DNA of 64,000 nt from Candidatus Chloroploca sp. Khr17. GTDB taxonomy: Bacteria > Chloroflexota > Chloroflexia > Chloroflexales > Chloroflexaceae. Position numbers and translations under genes: made by a program. Of this stretch, positions 1-6,973 are shown in pieces. The number at the start of each line of letters is the position of its first letter. Position 1 is the stretch's first letter. The stretch spans positions 148,088-212,087 of the forward strand of contig NZ_RYFF01000005.1 in NCBI RefSeq assembly GCF_004138165.1, written 5' to 3'. The notes under the pieces are model-generated. The model saw only the letters and a list, made by a program, of their open reading frames with translations, was not told where the DNA came from and searched no databases.

Positions 1-816
1 CAGCCCCTCGTAGCCGAGCAGGAAGAGCGCCCCGGCCATACTGATAAACGAGGCCGCACTCATCCAGTCCGAGCCTGTCGCCAGGCCGTTGAGCGGCGCT
101 GGCACGCGCCGTCCGGCGACATAATACTCATCAAGCTGCTCGGTTCGCGCACGTAGCCCGATCACCGCATAAACGCCGATGGTGAGCAAGAGAAAGAACC
201 AACTGATCGCGCCTGGCGGCAAAGTATAGATCGCATCAAGCAGGCTTACTGCCCCGATCAGCAGAAGAAACCCGAGCGTAAAGCCCAGATACGCCATCAG
301 CAGACGATTGCGGTAATTGCGTTGATCCGCGCTTTCGGGTGGACTCGTGGCAAAGCGACGATCGAGTTTCCTCATACGCAGGGTATAGCCAAAGGTCAGG
401 CCAATGAAGATAATGAGCGCACCCTGGCTCTGCATATAATAGCCGAGTGGAAAACCCGTCAGTACCGTCACCTGATTGAGCATGGGGGCAAAGATTGCCG
501 GCAGGAGAAAACTTGCCAGCCAGATTAACAGCAATGGCCCAATCAACGTAAGATTAGCCTTCCAATAGACCCCCAGCCACGGTGGCGCACGGTAGCCAAC
601 CAGCCCTTCTTCTTGAACGCTACGCTCTGGCGTGCTGGCTACCTCTGGCTCGGGTTGTGGTCGTGTCGGCAAGCCGCTCTCGCGTGAGAGATCACGTATG
701 TCGCGGATGCGTTCCATCGGGGGGAAGATCCGGTGCATCACGAGGAAGGCCACGGCCAGTGAACTGACGACGATCAAAAAGACGTGCCAGAGTTCCAGCG
801 TGATCAGTTCGCTCAT
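1..816 (-). CDS. Sodium/solute symporter (SSS family), N-terminal part, fused to a DUF4212-like module; runs off the window
   Basis: This is a membrane transporter of the sodium:solute symporter family, probably for a carboxylate such as acetate; the substrate is inferred. Only 272 codons are inside the window. An N-terminal membrane segment (about residues 11-31) is followed by a charged stretch. Next comes a DUF4212-like block with YWKANLTLIGPLLLIW near residue 85 and GFPLGYY near 125. From about residue 225 the symporter begins, with the motifs DEYYVAGRRVPA and GLATGSDWMSAASFISMAG. In many bacteria the DUF4212 small subunit is a separate gene, so the fusion is notable. The start ATG at 816-814 overlaps the kinase stop in an ATGA, which implies translational coupling. 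The position after a regulator/kinase pair suggests that this pair controls uptake. Confidence 0.85.
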   Translation of the reverse strand, partial: MSELITLELWHVFLIVVSSLAVAFLVMHRIFPPMERIRDIRDLSRESGLPTRPQPEPEVASTPERSVQEEGLVGYRAPPWLGVYWKANLTLIGPLLLIWLASFLLPAIFAPMLNQVTVLTGFPLGYYMQSQGALIIFIGLTFGYTLRMRKLDRRFATSPPESADQRNYRNRLLMAYLGFTLGFLLLIGAVSLLDAIYTLPPGAISWFFLLLTIGVYAVIGLRARTEQLDEYYVAGRRVPAPLNGLATGSDWMSAASFISMAGALFLLGYEGL

Positions 817-2003
817 GGGGCCTCGACGGCGCCTGGTTGGCGTGCAGGTTGCAACAGGGCTTCTGAGGCCCCCGGCGGGATGGGCAGCGTAAAAGAGATG
901 GTTGTGCCGGTGCCCGGCCCTGCACTTTCGGCCCAGATCTCACCACCCTGGACATCAATCAGGTGGCGCACAATGGCTAAACCGATGCCGTTGCCCCCGC
1001 TTTGGCGTGCGCGTGATTTATCGACGCGATAGAACCGTTCAAAGACATGGGGCAAATGCTCGGCTGCGATGCCTACTCCGGTATCTTGCACTGAGACTTT
1101 GACCATCGGGTTGGCATAGACGGCTCGTACCGTTACCTTGCCCCCACTGGGTGTGTAGCGAAAGGCATTCGAGAGCACATTGATCATCACCTGATCAATG
1201 CGATCGGGATCGCTCCAGACCGAAGGTAGGTAGGCCTCGACATCGAGGGCCAATTCGACCTGATTGGCCTGAAAGATCGGCTCAAAATGGGTCACGACCC
1301 CTTGCAGCAAGGTGCGCAGGTTCATGCTGCGCACCACCACGGGGATCTGGCCAGCTTCGACGCGTGAGAGCAGTTCGAGGTCTTCAATCAGGCGTTGGAG
1401 GCGGTTTGACTCGTGGAGAATCAGGTTGAAGGTTTGCGGTTCAGGTTTGATGACGCCATCGAGCAATCCTTCCATATACCCACTGATGGTTGCGAGCGGG
1501 GTGCGCAATTCGTGAGTCACATCGGCGAGTAGCGCCAGGCGCCGTTGTTCGGTACGGTCAAGGGTGTCGGCCAGTTGATTGACACTCTGCGATAATTGGG
1601 CGATCTCATCGTCACTCGAGATCCTGGTTCGTTCCCGGTAAAAGCCCTGGGCAAGCCGTCGGCTGACGATCGAGAGCGTGTAAAGGGGTTCAACGATGCG
1701 TTTGGAAACAAACAGGCTGACAATCACCGCAGCCGTCAGTGCAGCAAAGCCACTGATCAACAGGGCTTGCTGCAAGACGGTTTGAAACTGACGCAATAAG
1801 GGTGTCTGCACGCCCTCGGTTGCCGCAAGATCGCGGAGCGGGCCTGTTTCCGCCGCTGCTGCCCCGAGGGTGAGCGGGGCGACCTCAACCAACCCGACGC
1901 GAGCCAGGAAGAGCGCCGTGGCGATCAAGACAACATCAGCAATCACCACAATGATCAGGTGCGATGCAAAGAGCTTCCAGCGTAACTGATGATGCCATCT
2001 CAT
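813..2003 (-). CDS. Sensor histidine kinase (BaeS/PhoR-like)
   Basis: This membrane sensor kinase autophosphorylates and passes phosphate to the regulator encoded just upstream. It has 396 residues: TM segment about 13-34, extracytoplasmic sensor about 35-78, TM about 80-100, HAMP about 100-155, and a HisKA domain with the phospho-acceptor in DVTHELRTPL (H164). The HATPase_c domain follows, with the N box near DQVMINVLSNAFRYTP, the G1 box DTGVGIA, FERFYR and GGNGIGLAIV. The small periplasmic loop has no recognisable ligand fold. The start overlaps the regulator stop by 4 bp, and the stop overlaps the symporter start by 4 bp, so the three genes are probably one tightly coupled operon. Confidence 0.93.
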   Translation of the reverse strand: MRWHHQLRWKLFASHLIIVVIADVVLIATALFLARVGLVEVAPLTLGAAAAETGPLRDLAATEGVQTPLLRQFQTVLQQALLISGFAALTAAVIVSLFVSKRIVEPLYTLSIVSRRLAQGFYRERTRISSDDEIAQLSQSVNQLADTLDRTEQRRLALLADVTHELRTPLATISGYMEGLLDGVIKPEPQTFNLILHESNRLQRLIEDLELLSRVEAGQIPVVVRSMNLRTLLQGVVTHFEPIFQANQVELALDVEAYLPSVWSDPDRIDQVMINVLSNAFRYTPSGGKVTVRAVYANPMVKVSVQDTGVGIAAEHLPHVFERFYRVDKSRARQSGGNGIGLAIVRHLIDVQGGEIWAESAGPGTGTTISFTLPIPPGASEALLQPARQPGAVEAP

Positions 2004-2704
2004 CGTATCCCACCGACAAATTTATATCCAACCCCACGCACGGTCTGGACAACTGGGGCTTCACGCGGGCCACATTCTTCGAGTTTCCGGCGGAGGGTGC
2101 CGACATGCACATCAACGACCCGATCTATGCCCGCAAAATCGGCCCCCCAGATGCGTTGCAACAGCTCTTCACGGGTAAACACGCGCCCCGGATAGCTCGC
2201 CATCACGTAGAGGAGATCAAATTCACGCGGCGTTAACTCGACCATGGTCTCGCCATGTTGCACCTCGCGGCGTTCGGGGTCAATACTGAGCACCCCAAAC
2301 TGAAGTGCTGGGCGTTCGGCGCTTTTTTCCTGGGGCATCCGCGAACGCCGCAGGATTGCTTTGACGCGGGCGACGAGTTCACGCGGGCTGAAGGGTTTGG
2401 TCAGGTAATCGTCGGCCCCGACCGAAAGCCCAATCAATTTGTCAACCTCGTCAGTGCGAGCGGTCAGCATTAACACATAGACTGATGTCTCTTGATGCAA
2501 ACGTCGACAGACTTCGATGCCATCAATGCCGGGCAGCATGACGTCCAGGATGACCAAGTCAGGCCGGATCGCCCGGGCCAGCGTCAGCGCTGATGGGCCA
2601 TCGAAGGCGCGCTGAATCGCAAAACCTTCAGCAGCTAGATAGCTCGCCACCAGATCGACAATGGGCTGCTCGTCGTCTACGACCAGGATTGTCGCTGCAT
2701 CCAT
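2000..2704 (-). CDS. OmpR/PhoB-family response regulator
   Basis: This is a 234-residue DNA-binding response regulator. The receiver domain (about 5-118) has the acidic pair D10/D11, the phosphorylation site D54 in LVILDVMLPG, and the conserved lysine in DDYLTKPF. The C-terminal winged helix (about 135-230) has the OmpR-type pattern, including ELTPREFDLLYVM and VDVHVGTLRRKLE. It is the first gene of the operon regulator-kinase-symporter. A good ribosome site (GGAGGTG) lies 6 nt before the ATG. A palindrome around a candidate -10 box upstream (2772-2792) could be an operator. The target genes are not known, but the adjacent symporter is the obvious candidate. Confidence 0.95.
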   Translation of the reverse strand: MDAATILVVDDEQPIVDLVASYLAAEGFAIQRAFDGPSALTLARAIRPDLVILDVMLPGIDGIEVCRRLHQETSVYVLMLTARTDEVDKLIGLSVGADDYLTKPFSPRELVARVKAILRRSRMPQEKSAERPALQFGVLSIDPERREVQHGETMVELTPREFDLLYVMASYPGRVFTREELLQRIWGADFAGIDRVVDVHVGTLRRKLEECGPREAPVVQTVRGVGYKFVGGIR

Positions 2705-2771
2705 CGCAGCACCTCCGCAGCGCCTCAGATAGTTCCAGTTTCACTGGAGTTGCAAATTGACCAAACATAGT

Positions 2772-2792
2772 GCGTAATATACCATATTACGC
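2772..2792 (-). promoter_or_regulatory. Palindrome over a candidate extended -10 promoter for the regulator/kinase/symporter operon
   Basis: On the minus strand the sequence contains TGGTATATT, a TGn-extended -10 box, inside a perfect 9-bp inverted repeat with a 3-nt centre (gcgtaatat/ggt/atattacgc). It lies about 70 nt before the regulator ATG and overlaps the end of the EVE-domain gene. It could be an operator or a weak hairpin; there is no T-run for a terminator. Confidence 0.45.
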
Positions 2793-3200
2793 CGAAACTT
2801 CGGCCATGACAAGCAAACGTTGCCACTGTTGATCTGTCAAAGGAACGATTGAGAGGCGACCCTGGCGCACCAGCGCCGAGTCGGCAAAGAGCGGATCGGC
2901 TTTGATGTCGGCCAGTTTGACGGGTGAGGGCAAGGCGCGCGTGGCACGAATATCAACGACAAGAACGCGAGGATTGTCTGTCTTGGGGTCTTGATATGAG
3001 GCGCTGATTACTTCAGCTATGCCTACAGCCTGGCGCTCGTCGCCCGTGTGATAGATGAGTGCTTGATCGCCTGGGGCCATCGTGCGCATGTGTTTGAGGG
3101 CAACGTTGTTTGCGACCCCGTCCCAGATCGTTTTGCGCTCACGCTCCAGGTCAGCGTAGCTGTATACGGTGGGCTCAGTTTTGAGTAACCAGCAAGCCAT
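2787..3200 (-). CDS. EVE domain-containing protein
   Basis: This 137-residue protein consists of one EVE domain, a PUA-like fold thought to read modified bases in nucleic acid. The sequence shows the family pattern: WLLKTEP at the N-terminus, IWDGVANNVALKHMRTM, GDQALIYHTGDERQAVGIAEV, and PLTDQQWQRLL near the end. I chose the ATG at 3200 because the longer reading frame runs into tRNA-Glu. Only 8 nt separate the ATG from the CCA end of that tRNA, and no clear ribosome site fits there. The message may therefore begin by tRNA 3'-end processing or be read as a near-leaderless mRNA. The cellular substrate is unknown. Confidence 0.9.
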   Translation of the reverse strand: MACWLLKTEPTVYSYADLERERKTIWDGVANNVALKHMRTMAPGDQALIYHTGDERQAVGIAEVISASYQDPKTDNPRVLVVDIRATRALPSPVKLADIKADPLFADSALVRQGRLSIVPLTDQQWQRLLVMAEVSA

Positions 3201-3208
3201 ACAAAAAA

Positions 3209-3285
3209 TGGTACCCCCAGCGGGATTCGAACCCGCGATCTTCACCTTGAAAGGGTGACGTCCTAGGCCGCTAGACTATGGGGGC
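3209..3285 (-). tRNA. tRNA-Glu (anticodon TTC), CCA encoded
   Basis: On the minus strand the sequence folds as a cloverleaf: acceptor gcccccA pairing with Tgggggt (first pair G-U), D arm with the AGCGG loop, anticodon stem TCACC/GGTGA with loop CTTTCAA (anticodon TTC), and T arm with GTTCGAATC. It ends with discriminator A and CCA. It lies directly upstream of the EVE-domain gene. Confidence 0.95.
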
Positions 3286-3523
3286 GCAGAAATAAGACAT
3301 GCTGTACAATGTGGCTCGTCTTGGTGCGTAACCAATTGGCTCAAACCTTCGGTATTATACCAGGGTCTTGTTATTCTTTCAAGTCACCCTGAGGAGGTAT
3401 GTGTTCACATTTGGGGTAGCAGGCTTGCCTGGGAGCGAGGGCGTCCCGCCCTCGAAGGCATTCCGAGGGCGGGACGCTCTCGCTCCCAGGATGAGTATGA
3501 ACAGTTACGTAAGGAGCCTTTGT
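3286..3523. other. Intergenic region carrying a palindromic repeat and the glycosidase leader
   Basis: This divergent spacer separates tRNA-Glu (minus) from the secreted glycosidase (plus). Its main content is the 63-bp inverted repeat at 3428-3490. An open frame continuous with the glycosidase runs from about 3368 through the repeat, but it has no signal-like start and is probably not translated. Confidence 0.6.
3428..3490. repeat. 63-bp inverted repeat (27-bp arms, 9-nt loop), REP/MITE-like
   Basis: The arms (3428-3454 and 3464-3490) begin cctgggagcgaggg and differ at one position. The GC-rich 'ggcgtcccgcc' core resembles a palindromic repeat I recall from Chloroflexota and other high-GC genomes. 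It has no coding content and sits in the upstream region of the glycosidase. Confidence 0.8.
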
Positions 3524-5908
3524 ATGTTCAAATCAGCTCGCCTCTGGCTTGGGGTGCTCGTCGGCCTTGCGCTGCTGCTCACGCCCTTGCCACCAGTCGC
3601 TGGGCAATCATCAGGCGCTGGGATCGATTCGGCGTTTGGGGTGAATAGCCACCTGGCGTCGCGCTATCCAGTCTATGAGACGTTGCAGGTGCCGGTCGAT
3701 CTAGTGGGGCAGACGGGGATGGGGTGGGCACGCGAAGATTTCCAGTTTGCGCGGATCGAGCCTCGTCCGGGTGAGTTTGATTGGGGTTGGCATGACCGGG
3801 TGGTTGATGATCTGACGCGGCGTGGCATCAAGGTCATTGGTCTGTTGAATGGCCCGACCCCGGCCTGGGCTGCGCGTGGACGCGGCGAAGCCTTTGCCCC
3901 TCCTGATGTGGCGCAGTTTGCGGCGTTTGCCGGTGCGGTCGTCGCTCGCTATAAAGATCGGGTGCAATATTGGCAGGTCTGGAATGAGCCTGATAATGCG
4001 CGTTACTGGGCACCTGCCCCCGACCCTGCTGCCTATGCCGCGCTCTTGCAGGCAACGAACCAGGCGATCAAGGCGGCTGATCCCAATGCCCGGGTGTTAG
4101 CGGCTGGCCTGGTCTCGCCTGAGCCTGCGACGAGCTTTTTGCAAGCGATGGCGACGCACGGGGCCTGGAATGCGTTTGATGTGATTGCGTTGCACCCTTA
4201 TACCGATCCCAAAAGCCCTGAAGAGGGTCAGATCGCTGCGGCTGGGGTTGGTTCAGTACGAGCGCTCGCTGAACGCCTTGGATCGAAGCCGATCTGGGTG
4301 ACTGAGTATGGCTGGTCGACGGCCAGTGGTGACCGCGATGGCCGTCAGGTTGCGCCTGAGGTTCAGGCGAGCTATCTTGTGCGCGGGGCTGCCCTTTTAC
4401 GGGCTGCCGGGGTGGAACGGGTGATCTGGTATAACCTCAAGGACGTCAACCCCGGTGATGGCCTTGGTCTGCTCGCCTATGGCGCGGGGCGTACTGATTA
4501 TAGCCAGGGCAAACCCGCCCTCGAGGCCTTCCGTACCCTCAATCAGCAACTCGTTGGGACGACGCCCGCTGGCATGCTTGAGTTCGGTCAGCGCAGCGTG
4601 GTGGTTGATTTCGAGAACTTTGGCACGTGGCGCCGTGGTGATCAGCCGAATGGTACGTTTACCCAGAGTTCGGCACAGGTCTATGGCGGTCAGTTTTCGG
4701 GCCAGCTCAGTTATACCTTTGGTACTCGTGGCAATGATTATGTTGTCTTTACCGCAGGTTCACCGGCCCTGATCCCGGCTGGTGCCACCGACCTTGGGGT
4801 TCAAATCTATGGCGATGGTAGTGGTCATGCGCTCAAGGTCTGGTTGCGTGATGCCGAAGGCGAGACGTTGCAGTTTCGCCTCGGTTTTGTTGGTGCGCCT
4901 GGGTGGCAATTCCTCGCCGTGCCGCTCTCTGGTCAGGTCGAGGCCTACGATCGCGTCAGTGGCAGTGGCAACCTTCGCCTCGATCTGCCGGCTCGTTTGA
5001 TCGCCCTGGTGCTTGATGATGAACCCGATACGGCGACGGGAGCAGGGACGATCTACCTTGATGATCTGACGGTTTTGAGTGGCCCGTCGGCCTATGGCGC
5101 ACGCTTTCAACGCGGGGGCGAGGTGGTTGATCTGCTCTGGGCCTTGCAGCCTGCTCAGGTTGCCATTCCTACCGGCGCAGGCCAAGGAACACTGGTGACG
5201 CTCAGTGGTGAAACCCGTACCGAGGTGGCACGTGATGGGCAATTTGTCCTCGGGCTCGGCCCGTCGCCAGTCTTCCTGCGTCACGTCGTCGGCCAGGCTC
5301 AGCCTCAACCGCAACCGCAACCCCAGCCGGTTGATCAACGCTGTTTCCCCGAGACGGGCTTTTGCATCGCGGGTCGGATCCGGACATTCTGGGAACAGAA
5401 TGGTGGCCTGCCTGTCTTTGGGTATCCGGTGGGGCCGCAGCGCGAAGAGATGATCGAAGGTCGGGCGTTGCAGGTGCAGTGGTTTGAACGCAATCGCCTT
5501 GAGTTGCATCCCGGCAATGCGCCGCCGTACGATGTGCTGCTCGGGCGGCTGGGGTTTGATCGGCTGGTGCAACAGGGGCGTGATTGGCAAACCTTTGCAA
5601 CGAGTACATCAGAGCCAGGCTGTCGTTTCTTTGCCGAGACGGGCCACAATGTCTGCGGTGCGATCCTGGCCCTCTGGCGTGCCAATGGGCTTGAGTTTGA
5701 TGGACGCCCCGGCAAGAGTGAAGCCGAGAGCCTTGCGCTCTTTGGGTTGCCGCTGAGTGGCCCACAGGCCGAGACACTCAGTGATGGGCGCGAGTATACG
5801 GTGCAGTGGTTTGAGCGGGCACGCTTCGAGCTCCATCCCGAAAATGCGCCACCTTACAATGTCTTGCTTGGTCTGCTCGGCAATGAATTTCAGCAAGATC
5901 GCAGATAA
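3524..5908 (+). CDS. Secreted glycoside hydrolase (GH39/GH5-like) with two C-terminal Chloroflexota-type repeats
   Basis: This exported glycosidase has 794 residues and probably acts on extracellular polysaccharide. A signal peptide (about 1-28) precedes a clan-A TIM-barrel domain (about 33-345). The likely acid/base is E155 in WNEPD and the nucleophile is E261 in WVTEYGW. A beta-rich, CBM-like region follows (about 365-520), then a PQ-repeat linker. Two related repeats of about 80 residues close the protein, each with ETGxxxxG, a W, QWFERxRxELHP, NAPPYxVLLGxLG. I took the ATG at 3524 because AAGGAG precedes it and a signal peptide follows directly; an upstream in-frame extension crosses a palindromic repeat. 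The substrate cannot be told from the sequence. Confidence 0.85.
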   Translation: MFKSARLWLGVLVGLALLLTPLPPVAGQSSGAGIDSAFGVNSHLASRYPVYETLQVPVDLVGQTGMGWAREDFQFARIEPRPGEFDWGWHDRVVDDLTRRGIKVIGLLNGPTPAWAARGRGEAFAPPDVAQFAAFAGAVVARYKDRVQYWQVWNEPDNARYWAPAPDPAAYAALLQATNQAIKAADPNARVLAAGLVSPEPATSFLQAMATHGAWNAFDVIALHPYTDPKSPEEGQIAAAGVGSVRALAERLGSKPIWVTEYGWSTASGDRDGRQVAPEVQASYLVRGAALLRAAGVERVIWYNLKDVNPGDGLGLLAYGAGRTDYSQGKPALEAFRTLNQQLVGTTPAGMLEFGQRSVVVDFENFGTWRRGDQPNGTFTQSSAQVYGGQFSGQLSYTFGTRGNDYVVFTAGSPALIPAGATDLGVQIYGDGSGHALKVWLRDAEGETLQFRLGFVGAPGWQFLAVPLSGQVEAYDRVSGSGNLRLDLPARLIALVLDDEPDTATGAGTIYLDDLTVLSGPSAYGARFQRGGEVVDLLWALQPAQVAIPTGAGQGTLVTLSGETRTEVARDGQFVLGLGPSPVFLRHVVGQAQPQPQPQPQPVDQRCFPETGFCIAGRIRTFWEQNGGLPVFGYPVGPQREEMIEGRALQVQWFERNRLELHPGNAPPYDVLLGRLGFDRLVQQGRDWQTFATSTSEPGCRFFAETGHNVCGAILALWRANGLEFDGRPGKSEAESLALFGLPLSGPQAETLSDGREYTVQWFERARFELHPENAPPYNVLLGLLGNEFQQDRR

Positions 5909-5932
5909 AACCAGGCGGCCTGTGGTATCATG

Positions 5933-5941
5933 ACATGAATA
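5933..5941 (+). promoter_or_regulatory. Candidate extended -10 promoter for the YgfZ-like gene
   Basis: TGGTATCAT ends 15 nt before the start codon, with no convincing -35. It would give a very short leader that still holds the GAGG ribosome site. Confidence 0.4.
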
Positions 5942-5956
5942 GTGAGGTAATCCCCT

Positions 5957-6952
5957 ATGCTGTCATATATTTCCGAGGCCATGCCTCGTGCCTATGCTGA
6001 TACGTACGAAGGCGCAAGCCTGCTGGTTGCGACTGATCACGGTCGCGTCTGGATGCGTGACCGTGATCGTGCTGCGCTCCTCCATCGCCTCTCGACGAAC
6101 CATATTGAAGCGTTGCAACCTGGGCAAGGGACGATGACCGTCCTGACGACGCCAATCGGGCGGATGATTGATCTTTTGACGGTGTACGCTTTTGATGATG
6201 CGCTGTTGCTGATCAGCAGTCCCGGGCGTGGGGCGGCGTTGAGCAGCCATCTACGCAAAAATATCTTTTTCAACGACAGGGTGAAACTTGAAGATGCCGG
6301 ATCCAGCCTTGATCAGCGTGCCCTCTATGGGCCTCAGGCTCCTACGCTGCTTGCCCAACTTGGTCTGCCGGGGGTTGAGCTTGCTGCGCACGGGGTTGCG
6401 GTGACAACCTGGCATGATCAGTTGCTGTATGTAACACGGACACACGCTATTGGCGGCAATGGGTACTGGCTGCTCGCGGCACCTGAAACGATGGCGCAGG
6501 TGGCTGATGCGCTGCGTGAAGCTGGTGCGCAGCTGCTTGACCCCGCGACCTACGATGTGCTGCGGGTCGAACAGGGCTATCCGGCCTATGCGCGTGAATT
6601 GTCACAGGAGTATATTCCGCTTGAGACCGGTCTGTGGGAGGCGGTGAGTTTCAACAAAGGCTGCTATGTTGGGCAAGAGATTATTGCCCGTATGGAGAGT
6701 CGTGGGCGCCTGGCGAAACAGTTGCGTGGCTTACGCCTGGCGGCGTTGCCCACGCTGCCGACTGAACCAACCATCCCTTTGGCAAAACTTGCTGTTGGTG
6801 ACAAAGAGGCCGGTGATCTCACCAGCCTTGTTGTCTCCCCACGCTATGGCTTGATTGCCCTGGGGTATGTGCGTACCGCTTATGCTGCTGTGGGTACCCG
6901 GCTTGAGATTGCCGGTGTCGCTGCGGAGGTTGTAGAACTTCCCTTCCGCTAA
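5957..6952 (+). CDS. ygfZ: YgfZ/GcvT-type folate-binding protein
   Basis: This 331-residue protein of the YgfZ (IbA57) family uses folate in the maintenance of iron-sulfur enzymes such as MiaB-type radical SAM proteins. The signature is the C-terminal KGCYVGQE motif in FNKGCYVGQEIIARMESRG, followed by the beta-barrel end domain with LGYVRT. The N-terminal GcvT-like part includes a TIGRMIDLL segment. GAGG lies 9 nt before the ATG; a second ATG eight codons later is possible. The next gene starts 21 bp downstream on the same strand and may be cotranscribed, although the functions differ. Confidence 0.9.
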   Translation: MLSYISEAMPRAYADTYEGASLLVATDHGRVWMRDRDRAALLHRLSTNHIEALQPGQGTMTVLTTPIGRMIDLLTVYAFDDALLLISSPGRGAALSSHLRKNIFFNDRVKLEDAGSSLDQRALYGPQAPTLLAQLGLPGVELAAHGVAVTTWHDQLLYVTRTHAIGGNGYWLLAAPETMAQVADALREAGAQLLDPATYDVLRVEQGYPAYARELSQEYIPLETGLWEAVSFNKGCYVGQEIIARMESRGRLAKQLRGLRLAALPTLPTEPTIPLAKLAVGDKEAGDLTSLVVSPRYGLIALGYVRTAYAAVGTRLEIAGVAAEVVELPFR

Positions 6953-6973
6953 CCAATCAGGATCTAGAGCACT

